A DNA stretch of 64,000 nucleotides from contig NZ_KB907078.1 of NCBI RefSeq assembly GCF_000381765.1, forward strand, positions 62,001-126,000, in the 5' to 3' direction. A model generated the notes under the pieces. That model was not told where the DNA came from. It was given only the letters and a program-made list of their open reading frames with translations, and did not search any database. The DNA comes from [Zimmermannella] faecalis ATCC 13722 (GTDB lineage: Bacteria > Actinomycetota > Actinomycetes > Actinomycetales > Microbacteriaceae). Position numbers and translations under genes: made by a program. Of this stretch, positions 24,456 through 32,497 are shown piece by piece. Numbering within the stretch: position 1 is the stretch's first letter; every line of letters begins with the position of its first letter.

Positions 24456-26189
24456 TCAGGCCTTGAGGGAGATCGTGCGGTCGGCGTCGCGGAGCGTCTC
24501 GAGGCGGTGGGCGATGACGACGAGCGTCACGCCGAGCTCGCGCAGCCGGGCGATGAGGCGGGCCTGCGTGAGCGGGTCCTGATGGCTCGTCGCCTCGTCG
24601 AGCACAAGGATGCACCGGTCGAGCACCGGCGCGGCCCGCACGAGGGTGCGTGCGAGCGCCAGCCGCTGCCGTTGCCCGCCCGACAGGCGCGCGCCGCGGC
24701 GCCCCACCTGCGCGTCGAGGCCGTGGTCGAGCTCGACGAGGTCGAGCGCCCACCGGAGCCGCTCATCGGTCGCCGAATCGTCGGCCAACCGCAGGTTTTC
24801 ACGCACCGTGCCCTCGAGCACGAACGGGTCCTGATCGGCGACGATGACGCGCCGCGCGACCTCCGCCGAGCCGAGCTCGCGCGCATCCACGCCGTCGACG
24901 AGCACCGCGCCCCGCTGCGGATCGAAGTGCCGTTGCGCGAGCCGCGAGATCGTCGATTTGCCCGACCCCGTCGCTCCGACCACGCCGACGAACTCGCCGC
25001 GCGCCACCGCAAGCGACAGGCCCTCGACGGTCGGCGACGGGGCGCCCGGATACGCGAACGTCACGTCGCGCAGTTCGAGCGCCGGAACCGCTTGTTGCGA
25101 AACGGTCGTCGCGGCGGCTGGCTCCACAGCTGCTCGCTCGACCGAAGCCGGCTCCGCAAGGGCCGGCTCCGCGGCGGCCGGCCCCGCAACAACCGGCTCC
25201 ACAACGACCGGCGCCGCCTCGAGCAGCGCCCGAACGCGGCGCGCCGCCTCGAGCCCCGTCGGAAGTGAGGTCGCGAGCCGCTCGACGGTCTCGAGCGAGG
25301 TGATGGTTCCCGGCACGAGGGCCGCGGCGAGCAGGATGCTCGGCAGCGCGCCCGCGAGGTCGGTCGCGGACACGACGCCGACGACGAGCACGCCCAGGGT
25401 GCCGAGCCACACGCGCAGGTTCGCAAGCGCGTGCCGCAGCCCCGCCCGGCGGCCGCTCGCCGCGAGCGCGCGGGTGAGCCGCGCATCCTGCTCGGCGAGC
25501 GTGGCCTCCCGCACCTGTTCGGCCTCGTTCGCGCGAACGTCGTCGCGCAGCCGCAGCGTGTCGGCGACGTGCTGCGCGATGTCGGCCCGCACGGTCGCGA
25601 TCTCGCAGGCCCCGCGCTGCCCCGCGCTCGCGCCGAGCAGCGGCAGGCCGAGGCCGAGGCCGAGCACGACCGCGACGGTGAGGCCGACCGCGGGCCCGGC
25701 CACCGCCCAGGCGACAGTGGCCGCCGCGAGCGGAATCACGACAGCGCTGATCGCCGGCGCGATCGTGTGCGCAAAGAACACCTCGACGCGATCGACGTCG
25801 CGCACGGCGACGGCCTGAATCCGCGCGGCGCCGGCCCCGTCGGTGACGGCGGGCGCCTGCGGGGCGAGGCGCGCGAGCAGCTCGACGCGCATCTCCCCCA
25901 TGAGCCCGAACGCCGCGAGGTGGCCGAGCAGCTGCTCGAGGTAGCGCAGCACCGCCTTCGCGACGGCCGCGACGAGGGTGAGCGCGACCGTGAGCACGAC
26001 GAATCCGGCGCCAGCCGCCTGGCCCGTCGCGAGCATCCCGACCGCCCAGGCCGGGAGCGCGAGCGTCGCCGCGCCGAGTGCGTGTCCGGCCAGGCGCGAG
26101 GCGGTGGATGCGCTGAGCCGCGCCGTCGCCGGGCGCGCGAAGTTGAGCAGCCAGGCGACCGTGCCGCGGCGTCGAGTCTGACTGGTCAT
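24456..26189 (-). CDS. ABC exporter half-transporter, CydC-like
   Basis: A 577-residue fused permease-ATPase. Six hydrophobic segments occupy about residues 10-300. The nucleotide-binding domain follows from about 355 with Walker A GATGSGKST, signature LSGGQRQ and Walker B ILVLDEAT. Between the domains, residues about 318-350 form an unusual EPxxx-type linker rich in Glu-Pro-Ala. Its ATG overlaps the stop of the partner exporter as ATGA, so the two form a heterodimer. It resembles CydC, but no cydAB genes are near; siderophore transporters such as IrtAB or YbtPQ share this architecture, and an iron-type importer lies upstream. Confidence 0.82.
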   Translation of the reverse strand: MTSQTRRRGTVAWLLNFARPATARLSASTASRLAGHALGAATLALPAWAVGMLATGQAAGAGFVVLTVALTLVAAVAKAVLRYLEQLLGHLAAFGLMGEMRVELLARLAPQAPAVTDGAGAARIQAVAVRDVDRVEVFFAHTIAPAISAVVIPLAAATVAWAVAGPAVGLTVAVVLGLGLGLPLLGASAGQRGACEIATVRADIAQHVADTLRLRDDVRANEAEQVREATLAEQDARLTRALAASGRRAGLRHALANLRVWLGTLGVLVVGVVSATDLAGALPSILLAAALVPGTITSLETVERLATSLPTGLEAARRVRALLEAAPVVVEPVVAGPAAAEPALAEPASVERAAVEPAAATTVSQQAVPALELRDVTFAYPGAPSPTVEGLSLAVARGEFVGVVGATGSGKSTISRLAQRHFDPQRGAVLVDGVDARELGSAEVARRVIVADQDPFVLEGTVRENLRLADDSATDERLRWALDLVELDHGLDAQVGRRGARLSGGQRQRLALARTLVRAAPVLDRCILVLDEATSHQDPLTQARLIARLRELGVTLVVIAHRLETLRDADRTISLKA

Positions 26190-28048
26190 TCCGTTGCCTC
26201 CGCTGCGAGCGCGTCGCGGTAGTAGCCGCCGCGGGCGCGCAGTTCGGCGGGCGTGCCCTGGTCGACGATGCGACCGCCGTCGAGCACGACGACGAGGTCG
26301 CTGTCGACCGTCATCGCGAGGCGGTGCGCGACCTGCACGACGGTGCGGCCGACCGCCGCCTCGCGGAGCGTCTCGCGCACGAGCGCCTCGGTGCGGCGGT
26401 CGAGGTCGGCAGTTGCCTCGTCGAGCAGCAGCACCGGACGTTCCCGCAGCAGGGCCCGCGCGAGCGTGAGCCGTCGACGCTGCCCGCCCGAGAGGTGCGC
26501 TCCGGCGTTGCCGACGGGGGCGTCGAGGCCGCGCTGCTCGAGCTCGGCGCCGAGGTGGGCGCGGTCGAGGGCGTCGCGGAGTTCGGCATCGGATGCGTTG
26601 GGCGCCGCGAGGCGGAGATTGTCGGCGACGGTCGTCGACAGGAGGCCCGCGTGCTGCGCGACGAGGGTCATGTTCGCGCGCAGGTCGGCCGAGGTCTGCG
26701 GCGCGCCACCGACCCGCACCTCACCGGCGGTCGGGGCCTGCAGCCCGGCGATGACCCGCAGCAGCGTCGACTTTCCCGCGCCCGTCGACCCGACGAGGCT
26801 CACGCGCGCGCCCGCTGGGATGCGCAGGTCGACGCCGCGCAGCGCCGCGGTGCCGCCGGGGTGGAGCACCTCGATGCCGCGCAGGTCGAGGTCGGCGGGG
26901 GCGGATGGGTCGGGCTGCGAGACTGCTGAAGTGCCTGGACGCGCATCCGCGTGCCGCTCGCCGTCGGCCGGGAGCATCCGCTCGACCTGGTCTCGGCGGG
27001 CGCGCCCGGCGAGGCCGACGTAGAACGTGCGGCCGACGCGGTCGATGGGTTCGACGAGCAGCACGGTGAGCAGCACGCCGGCGAGCGCCGAGCCGGCGGT
27101 GAGGCTGCCCGCGGCGGTACCGGCGAGGATGAGCGCGATTGCGGCGCCGCTCATGAGGAGTCCGAACACCGCGTCGTTCACGATGATCGTGGTCTGGTTG
27201 CGGGCGAGCAGGCGCCCGAGTTCGGCCATGGCGTTGCGCGCCGACTTCGCGTACTCGCGCCACACGCGGTCGAAGGCGCCGAGCACCTTGATCGTGCCGA
27301 GCCCCTCGAGCAGCTCGAGGTACCGGGCGGCCGCCTGCGCCTCGCGGCGGCGGTACTCGGCGTTGGATCCGCGCAGCAGCTTCGACGCCCCCGCAATCAC
27401 GATCGGCACGAGCGCGACAAATACGGCGAGCGCGAGGGCGCTGCGCCAGTCGACCCCGATCGCCCAGGCCACGAGCACGGCAAGCGGCGCCGTGAACGAC
27501 GCGAAGGTTGGCGCGAGGAACGTCGCGCGATACCCGCCGATCTTCTCGACCGCGCCGGTCGCGGCGTCGGCGATCTCGCCCTCGGCCGCGCGGGCCGGAT
27601 GTGCCTGGGGCGCGCCCGGGGCAGGTGTCTGTCGGGTGGCGGTGGCGGGCTTCGATGGTTTGCCGTGGGTGGTCGGGGAACCGTGGTTGGCGGGGGCGCC
27701 GTGACCGGTCGGGCCGCCATGTGACGCCGGACCCCCATGCCGCGACTCGGCGACGCGGATCGTGCCGCGCATCCCCGCCGCCATCACCCGGGCGCGCCAG
27801 GTCGCTTCCTCGACGCCCTGCATCCGGCCCGGAATCGCCTCTGCGACCGCGCCCGCGAGTGCGCCGACCGTCGCCAGCGTGGCCGACCACAGTGCGGCCG
27901 GAACGATCGAGCGCTCCGCGAGCGCGGCATCCACGAGGAGCCCCGCCGCCACGGCCGCGGCGGCGAGCGACGCGGTGCGGATCCAGCTCGCCACCACCGC
28001 GAGCCACGCGCCGCGGGGTGCGTCTCGAAGCATCTCAGCGATCCACAT
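26186..28048 (-). CDS. ABC exporter half-transporter with His-Gly-Pro repeat insert
   Basis: A 620-residue fused permease-ATPase, partner of the gene at 24456. Walker A is GSTGAGKST, the signature LSGGQRRR and Walker B VLLLDEAT. Residues 104-133, between the second and third membrane helices, hold five tandem hexapeptides of the form HGxPxx (HGGPAS, HGGPTG, HGAPAN, HGSPTT, HGKPSK), an insertion absent from ordinary exporters of this family. A His-rich loop there could bind metal. The ATG at 28048 has AAGGAG 10 nt upstream; an ATG at 28057 is too close to it. CydD-like or siderophore-type roles are both possible. Confidence 0.8.
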   Translation of the reverse strand: MWIAEMLRDAPRGAWLAVVASWIRTASLAAAAVAAGLLVDAALAERSIVPAALWSATLATVGALAGAVAEAIPGRMQGVEEATWRARVMAAGMRGTIRVAESRHGGPASHGGPTGHGAPANHGSPTTHGKPSKPATATRQTPAPGAPQAHPARAAEGEIADAATGAVEKIGGYRATFLAPTFASFTAPLAVLVAWAIGVDWRSALALAVFVALVPIVIAGASKLLRGSNAEYRRREAQAAARYLELLEGLGTIKVLGAFDRVWREYAKSARNAMAELGRLLARNQTTIIVNDAVFGLLMSGAAIALILAGTAAGSLTAGSALAGVLLTVLLVEPIDRVGRTFYVGLAGRARRDQVERMLPADGERHADARPGTSAVSQPDPSAPADLDLRGIEVLHPGGTAALRGVDLRIPAGARVSLVGSTGAGKSTLLRVIAGLQAPTAGEVRVGGAPQTSADLRANMTLVAQHAGLLSTTVADNLRLAAPNASDAELRDALDRAHLGAELEQRGLDAPVGNAGAHLSGGQRRRLTLARALLRERPVLLLDEATADLDRRTEALVRETLREAAVGRTVVQVAHRLAMTVDSDLVVVLDGGRIVDQGTPAELRARGGYYRDALAAEATE

Positions 28049-28113
28049 GTGTCCCATTCTCCTTGACCTGCGCGTTCCGGGGGCCGCGAGCGCGCGCACC
28101 CGAACGAGCAACG

Positions 28114-28179
28114 AACTAGCCCGCAAAGTGGGGGTCGGTCGCAGCGGGCTGCTACGGACCCCCTATTTCCGGGCTAGTT
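28114..28179. repeat. Family A nested palindrome, copy 1
   Basis: Outer arms AACTAGCCCG and CGGGCTAGTT enclose GTGGGGGTC/GGACCCCC arms and an inner GCAGC-GG-GCTGC hairpin. A further CTAGCCCGGAAT half-site follows at about 28187 with GGATGCGG after it, as in copies 2 and 5. Confidence 0.75.
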
Positions 28180-28284
28180 GGTGCAACTAGCCCGGAATGG
28201 ATGCGGTGGCAGCATTGGCGGCGGCGGTATGGCCGGTTTGGGTATTAGTGCGGCGGGTGCAGAGCTCACAGATGCAGCGCGCCC

Positions 28285-28354
28285 GAATGCGGTGGGCACA
28301 GTCGAGCGGCATGGCCACACTTGCCCACCACCCTCGGCTACGACCCCTGCATCC
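28285..28354. repeat. Family C hairpin repeat, copy 3
   Basis: It contains GGCCACACTTGCCCACCA at about 28313-28330. The flanks GCGGTGGG and CCCCTGC are the remains of the arms seen perfectly in the copy at 14729. Confidence 0.6.
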
Positions 28355-28470
28355 GGAACTGCCACCGCGTATCCAGTGGGCTTTGCCGGACCCCGGGGTC
28401 GCACTTGGCCATGACACCCAAGTCCGCCCATGGCGTCCGAGATCACGGCCGACGCAACCGCAAGCACCAC

Positions 28471-29472
28471 CTACGCAAACAGCTCCGGATGCAGCAGCCC
28501 GGCGATCTCGGCGAGCCCCTCACCGATGCGCGACCCGGCGGTGCCCGACGTCGTCGCGGCGTCGACGAGCTCAACCTGGTCGTCGGCGATCGCGGTCACG
28601 TCGGCGAGCGCTGGGTTCTCGAGCAGCTCGGTGAACGGATCGAGGCCGGCGCCGTGGAAGTCCTGCACGAGAATGACGTCGGGGTTCGCGTCAACGATCA
28701 GCTCTGGGTCGGCCGCGACCGCCTGGTTCCAGCCGTGCTCGCTCGCAACCGAGTCGCCGCCCGCGAGCTCGACGAGGTTCGTCGTCGAGGTCTGCGCGCC
28801 CATGATCAGCTGCTGCCCGCCGCGCGACATGAGCACGACCACGCTCGGGCGCTCCTCGACGTCGGCGACGGCGTCGGTCACCGCGCTCGCCTCGTCGCGC
28901 ACTGAGGACGCGAGTTCGGCCGCCTCCGCATCGGCGCCGAGCAGTTCGCCGAGCTGCTCGATCGAGGTCGCGACCGACTCGGGGCCGCCGAATGCCGACG
29001 AGTCGAACGCGGCCATCGGCACGCCCGCGCCGTCGAGCGACTCGATGAGCGACGCCTCGTCGTCGTGCCTCCCCGTGAGCAGCACGAGGTCGGGTTCGAG
29101 CGCGAGAATCTGCTCGGGATCAGGGTTTTGCGTCACGCTCACGTGGGTGGCGACCTGTTCGGCGAGTTCGAGCTGGTTGCCGGTTCCGGGTGTCGCCGAT
29201 CCCTCAGAGACGGCGACGATCCGGTCGGGGCCGACGAGTTCAAGGGCGAGGTCGCCCACCTCGGTCGAGAGGGCGGCGATGCGCACGGGCTCGGCGTCGA
29301 CCTGCACCGTGCGGTCGCCGACCTCGACCGTGCGGGGCCAGCTCGCGTCGACCGCGGCGTCGCTCGCCGAGGTGGTGCCGGTGGCGGCGCCGGTCGTGGC
29401 GGCGCAGCCGGTGAGGGCGACGGCGGCGAGGGCCGCGGTGGCGAGCAGGCGCAGTGGGAATCGTCGGGTCAT
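28471..29472 (-). CDS. Iron/haem/cobalamin-type ABC substrate-binding lipoprotein
   Basis: A 333-residue class III periplasmic binding protein (FecB/BtuF/HmuT fold). A lipoprotein signal peptide ends at LTGC with acylated Cys23. The two lobes (RIAALSTEVGDLALELV and later SVVVLMSRGGQQLIMG) are joined by a long helix. It would capture a ferric siderophore, haem or cobalamin outside the membrane and hand it to the permease and ATPase encoded just upstream. No residue clearly separates those ligands. The gap to the ATPase gene is 105 bases. The operon is preceded by a Fur/Zur-like box. Confidence 0.85.
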   Translation of the reverse strand: MTRRFPLRLLATAALAAVALTGCAATTGAATGTTSASDAAVDASWPRTVEVGDRTVQVDAEPVRIAALSTEVGDLALELVGPDRIVAVSEGSATPGTGNQLELAEQVATHVSVTQNPDPEQILALEPDLVLLTGRHDDEASLIESLDGAGVPMAAFDSSAFGGPESVATSIEQLGELLGADAEAAELASSVRDEASAVTDAVADVEERPSVVVLMSRGGQQLIMGAQTSTTNLVELAGGDSVASEHGWNQAVAADPELIVDANPDVILVQDFHGAGLDPFTELLENPALADVTAIADDQVELVDAATTSGTAGSRIGEGLAEIAGLLHPELFA

Positions 29473-29577
29473 GGTTCGCTTTCTGTTGGTGATGGGTTGG
29501 CTGGTCTCGGTTGGAGAGCGAAGAGTGGCCGCACGCGACGGCCGGGGCTAGCGGCTATCCGCGGCACGCCCCACTCC

Positions 29578-30411
29578 TCACTCCACGGGCACGGATACGC
29601 GCGACAGCACGGTCACGCGCGGCACCTCGAGCCGCGGGTCGAGGTCGACGGCGCTGTGCACGCGGTACGCCGCCTCAAGGGCGCCCGGTGTGAGCACGCG
29701 CTCGGGCGGCCCTTCTGCGCGGAGTTCCCCGCCGGCGAGGAGCGCGAGCCGGTCGCAGGCGCGGGCCGCGAGGTTGAGGTCGTGGAGCACCGCGACGACC
29801 GCGCAGCCGTCGCGCGCGAGATCGCGCAGCAGGTCGACGACCTGCAGCTGATACGCGAGGTCGAGTGCCGACACTGGCTCGTCGAGCAGCAGCACGCGGG
29901 GTCGCTGGGCGAGCTGCTTCGCGATGAGCACGAGCTGCCGCTGCCCGCCCGAGAGCTCGGTGATCGGCCGGTCGGCGAATTCGCGGGCGCCGACCCGGGC
30001 GAGGGCGTCCTCGACGGCCGCGCGGTCGTCGGCGCGAAGCTCGCCGCGCATCCGGTCGAGTCGCCGCCGGTGCGCGTAGCGCCCAAGCTCGACGACGGCC
30101 AGCACGGTGAGCTCGGCGTCGATGCGCGTGTCTTGCGGCAGGAACGCGACGTGCCGGGCGCGATCGCGGGCCGCGAGCCGCGCGAGGCTGCCGGCCGGGG
30201 TCGCGACCTCGCCCAAGCTCGGTGCGGCGAGCCCGCCGAGCACGCGCAGCAGGGTCGATTTGCCGGTGCCGTTCGGCCCGATGAGCCCGAGCACCTCGCC
30301 GGCGCGCACGTCGAGGTCGATGCCGCGCAGCACCTCGCGGCCGCGGTAGCCGGCGCGCACGCCGCGGGCGCCGAGCAGCGTCTCGGGGCGGCTCGGCGCG
30401 ATGACGCTCAT
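29578..30411 (-). CDS. Iron/haem-type ABC transporter ATPase (FecE/HmuV)
   Basis: A 277-residue ATPase with Walker A GPNGTGKST, signature LSGGQRQ, Walker B VLLLDEP and the switch His in VLHDLNLA. The Asp-Leu-Asn after that His and the FLPQD Q-loop are typical of FecE/BtuD/HmuV proteins. It energises the permease at 30408, with which it overlaps by four bases (ATGA), confirming co-translation. It serves the lipoprotein encoded downstream. Confidence 0.9.
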   Translation of the reverse strand: MSVIAPSRPETLLGARGVRAGYRGREVLRGIDLDVRAGEVLGLIGPNGTGKSTLLRVLGGLAAPSLGEVATPAGSLARLAARDRARHVAFLPQDTRIDAELTVLAVVELGRYAHRRRLDRMRGELRADDRAAVEDALARVGAREFADRPITELSGGQRQLVLIAKQLAQRPRVLLLDEPVSALDLAYQLQVVDLLRDLARDGCAVVAVLHDLNLAARACDRLALLAGGELRAEGPPERVLTPGALEAAYRVHSAVDLDPRLEVPRVTVLSRVSVPVE

Positions 30412-31595
30412 GCGGCCCTCTCCCGGCGCGCGACGAGCACGAGCAGCACCGGCGCGCCGATGAAGGCGGTGACGGTGCCGGTCTGCAGCACGACGGGGTC
30501 GAAGAGGTTGCGGGCGATGAGGTCGGCGAGCACGAGGAAGATCGCGCCGAACCCCATGCTCACGGGCAAGAGCGTGCGGTGGTCGGGCCCGAGCACGAGC
30601 CGCACGAGGTGGGGCACGACGAGCCCGACGAACGAGATGACGCCGGTGACCGCGACGCCGGCCGCCGTGACGAGCGCCGCGATCGCGAGCAGGCTCTGCC
30701 GCGCGCGGCCCGTGCGCACGCCGCTCGAGGCGGCATGGTCGTCGCCGAGCGCGAACAGGTCGAGTTCGGGCACGGCCGTCGCGAGCAGCAGTGTGCCCAC
30801 GACGATCGGCGCGACCGCGAGGCCAACATCGCCCCAGTTCGTCGAGGTGAGGTCGCCGTTGAGCCAGAACATCGCCTGCTGCGCGTCGTCAGAATCGGGC
30901 GCGTTCGCGATCACCGCCGCGATCACCGCGCCGAGGAACGCGTTCACCGCGATGCCGACGAGCAGCAGCGTCGCCCCTGCTCCCCCGCGCATCCCCGCCA
31001 CGAGCTGCACGACCGCGACCGCCGCGAGCGCGCCGACGAACGCGGCGAGCGGCAGCAGCCACGGCGCGGCAACCGCGGCGCCCGAGACGATGACGGCGAC
31101 CGCCCCGACCGCGGCCCCCGACGAGACACCGGTCACGCCGGGCTCGGCGAGCGGATTGCGGAACACCGCCTGCATCACCGCGCCCGCCGCCGCGAGCCCC
31201 GCGCCCACGAGCAGCGCGAGGGCCACGCGCGGCAGGCGCACGCCCCAAACGAGCGAGACGGTCGCGGCGGGCAGCTCGGGCACGGATACGCCGAGGCGGC
31301 CGAGGGGCTCGCGAAGCGGATCGAGCAGCGCCGCGACCACCTCGCCCGGGCTCGTGCCGACGGGCCCGATGCCGCACGCAGCGAGCGTGACGGCGACGAG
31401 CGCGACCGGGATCCCCACCGCAAGCCAGCGAGTGCGGCGGCGACTGGGCTGGTTGGCGCGGCGGCGCGACACGGCCTTCGACGCAGCGCCCGGATGCGCG
31501 GCGTCAGTCGCGACCGCCCCGGCCTCCGGATACGCGTGAGCAGCCGCGCTGCCCGTCGTCGCGGCGGCGCGCTGGGCTCGATCAATCGTGGTCAT
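30408..31595 (-). CDS. FecCD-family ABC importer permease
   Basis: A 395-residue permease with about ten membrane helices and the FecCD signature regions RLPRVALALLVGAGLAAAGAVMQ and GVISFVGLVVPHLVRLVLG. It forms the channel for a siderophore, haem or cobalamin. The N-terminal 55 residues are an Ala-rich polar extension of unknown role. The ATG at 31595 is preferred to upstream in-frame starts because TAGGCT lies exactly seven bases before it, indicating a leaderless transcript, and the upstream starts would lie inside the promoter and operator. Confidence 0.88.
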   Translation of the reverse strand: MTTIDRAQRAAATTGSAAAHAYPEAGAVATDAAHPGAASKAVSRRRANQPSRRRTRWLAVGIPVALVAVTLAACGIGPVGTSPGEVVAALLDPLREPLGRLGVSVPELPAATVSLVWGVRLPRVALALLVGAGLAAAGAVMQAVFRNPLAEPGVTGVSSGAAVGAVAVIVSGAAVAAPWLLPLAAFVGALAAVAVVQLVAGMRGGAGATLLLVGIAVNAFLGAVIAAVIANAPDSDDAQQAMFWLNGDLTSTNWGDVGLAVAPIVVGTLLLATAVPELDLFALGDDHAASSGVRTGRARQSLLAIAALVTAAGVAVTGVISFVGLVVPHLVRLVLGPDHRTLLPVSMGFGAIFLVLADLIARNLFDPVVLQTGTVTAFIGAPVLLVLVARRERAA

Positions 31596-31602
31596 CGCGG
31601 CA

Positions 31603-31630
31603 AGCCTAGCGTTGTTGAGAACGATTTTCA
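31603..31630 (-). promoter_or_regulatory. Leaderless promoter with Fur/Zur-like box
   Basis: On the minus strand, TGAAAATCGTTCTCA (31616-31630) is a near 7-1-7 inverted repeat like actinobacterial Zur/Fur-family sites, and the -10 box TAGGCT (31603-31608) ends seven bases before the permease ATG. The box covers the -35 side of the promoter, a repression position. Metal identity is uncertain. Confidence 0.6.
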
Positions 31631-31696
31631 TTCCATACAATAACCCAACCGACAAGAATCTGGACAATCTCCCGGCCCACGCGACCCCAAATCAAA

Positions 31697-31702
31697 TATG
31701 AT
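31697..31702 (+). promoter_or_regulatory. -10 box TATGAT of the hpaHI leaderless promoter
   Basis: TATGAT ends 6 nt before the hpaH ATG at 31709, so transcription would start at or next to the A of the start codon. A -35 element is not evident. Confidence 0.55.
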
Positions 31703-31708
31703 CGGGGC

Positions 31709-32497
31709 ATGCTTGCCAATGACGACATCATCAAAATCGCGGAGGAGCTCGCCGAAGCCGAGCGCACGCACACCGTGATTCCGCGCATCACCGCCCGCTA
31801 CCCCGACGCGACCATCGACGATTCCTACGCCATCCAGGGCGTCTGGCGCGACAGCCAGGTCGCCGCGGGCCGCACGCTCGTCGGCCGCAAGATCGGCCTC
31901 ACCTCGAAGGCGATGCAGGCCGCGACCGGCATCACCGAGCCCGACTACGGCGTCATGTTCGACGACACCGTCTACGAGACCGGCGCGATCATCGACTACG
32001 ACCAGTTCACGAACGTGCGCATCGAGGTCGAGCTCGCGTTCGTGCTCGCCAAGCCGCTCGAGGGCCCGAACTGCTCGCTGTTCGACGTAATCCGCGCGAC
32101 CGAGTTCGTCACGCCCGCGCTCGAGATCCTCAACTCGCACATCGAGCTCGAGGGCCGCACGATCGTCGACACGATCTCCGACAACGCCGCGTACGGCGGC
32201 ATGGTGCTCGGCGGCGTGCCCACGCGTATCCAGGACATCGACGACATCCGCTGGGTGTCAGCCCTCGCGTACAAGAACGAGACGATCGAGGAGACCGGCG
32301 TCGCCGCCGGCGTGCTCAACCACCCCGCGAGCGGCGTCGCCTGGCTCGCGAACAAGTTCCACCAGCACGGGCAGCGGCTCGAGGCCGGCGAGATCATTCT
32401 CGCGGGCTCGTTCACGCGCCCGATGTGGGTCGAGCGCGGCGACACCGTGCTCGTCGACTACGGAAAGATGGGGACCATCACATGTCGTTTTCGCTAA
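31709..32497 (+). CDS. hpaH: 2-oxo-hept-4-ene-1,7-dioate hydratase
   Basis: A 262-residue member of the FAH-like hydratase/decarboxylase family. The metal-binding VRIEVELAFVLAKPL motif (Glu-x-Glu) and the downstream LEILNSHIE glutamate match HpaH. The enzyme hydrates 2-oxo-hept-4-ene-1,7-dioate to 4-hydroxy-2-oxo-heptane-1,7-dioate, the substrate for the aldolase encoded next. It overlaps hpaI by 16 bases. These two genes complete the lower homoprotocatechuate pathway begun at 19500-24363, despite 7.3 kb of transport genes between. It has its own leaderless promoter and is divergent from the iron importer. Confidence 0.9.
   Translation: MLANDDIIKIAEELAEAERTHTVIPRITARYPDATIDDSYAIQGVWRDSQVAAGRTLVGRKIGLTSKAMQAATGITEPDYGVMFDDTVYETGAIIDYDQFTNVRIEVELAFVLAKPLEGPNCSLFDVIRATEFVTPALEILNSHIELEGRTIVDTISDNAAYGGMVLGGVPTRIQDIDDIRWVSALAYKNETIEETGVAAGVLNHPASGVAWLANKFHQHGQRLEAGEIILAGSFTRPMWVERGDTVLVDYGKMGTITCRFR

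Larger units (their letters stand above)
28049..28470. other. Gene-free stretch holding two repeat elements
   Basis: This gap of 422 bases between the importer SBP gene and the exporter pair contains a family A nested palindrome (28114) and a family C hairpin (28285). No plausible coding frame was found. The exporter promoter must lie in its left part. Confidence 0.6.

Noticed and set aside
24456-28048. Assigning the exporter pair as CydDC of cytochrome bd assembly
   Set aside because: The architecture fits, but no cydA or cydB is adjacent and an iron-type importer is; the name is left open.
29065-31539. An 824-codon plus-strand frame opposite the iron-type importer
   Set aside because: It lies against three coupled ABC genes with Walker and lipobox motifs and shows low-complexity composition.
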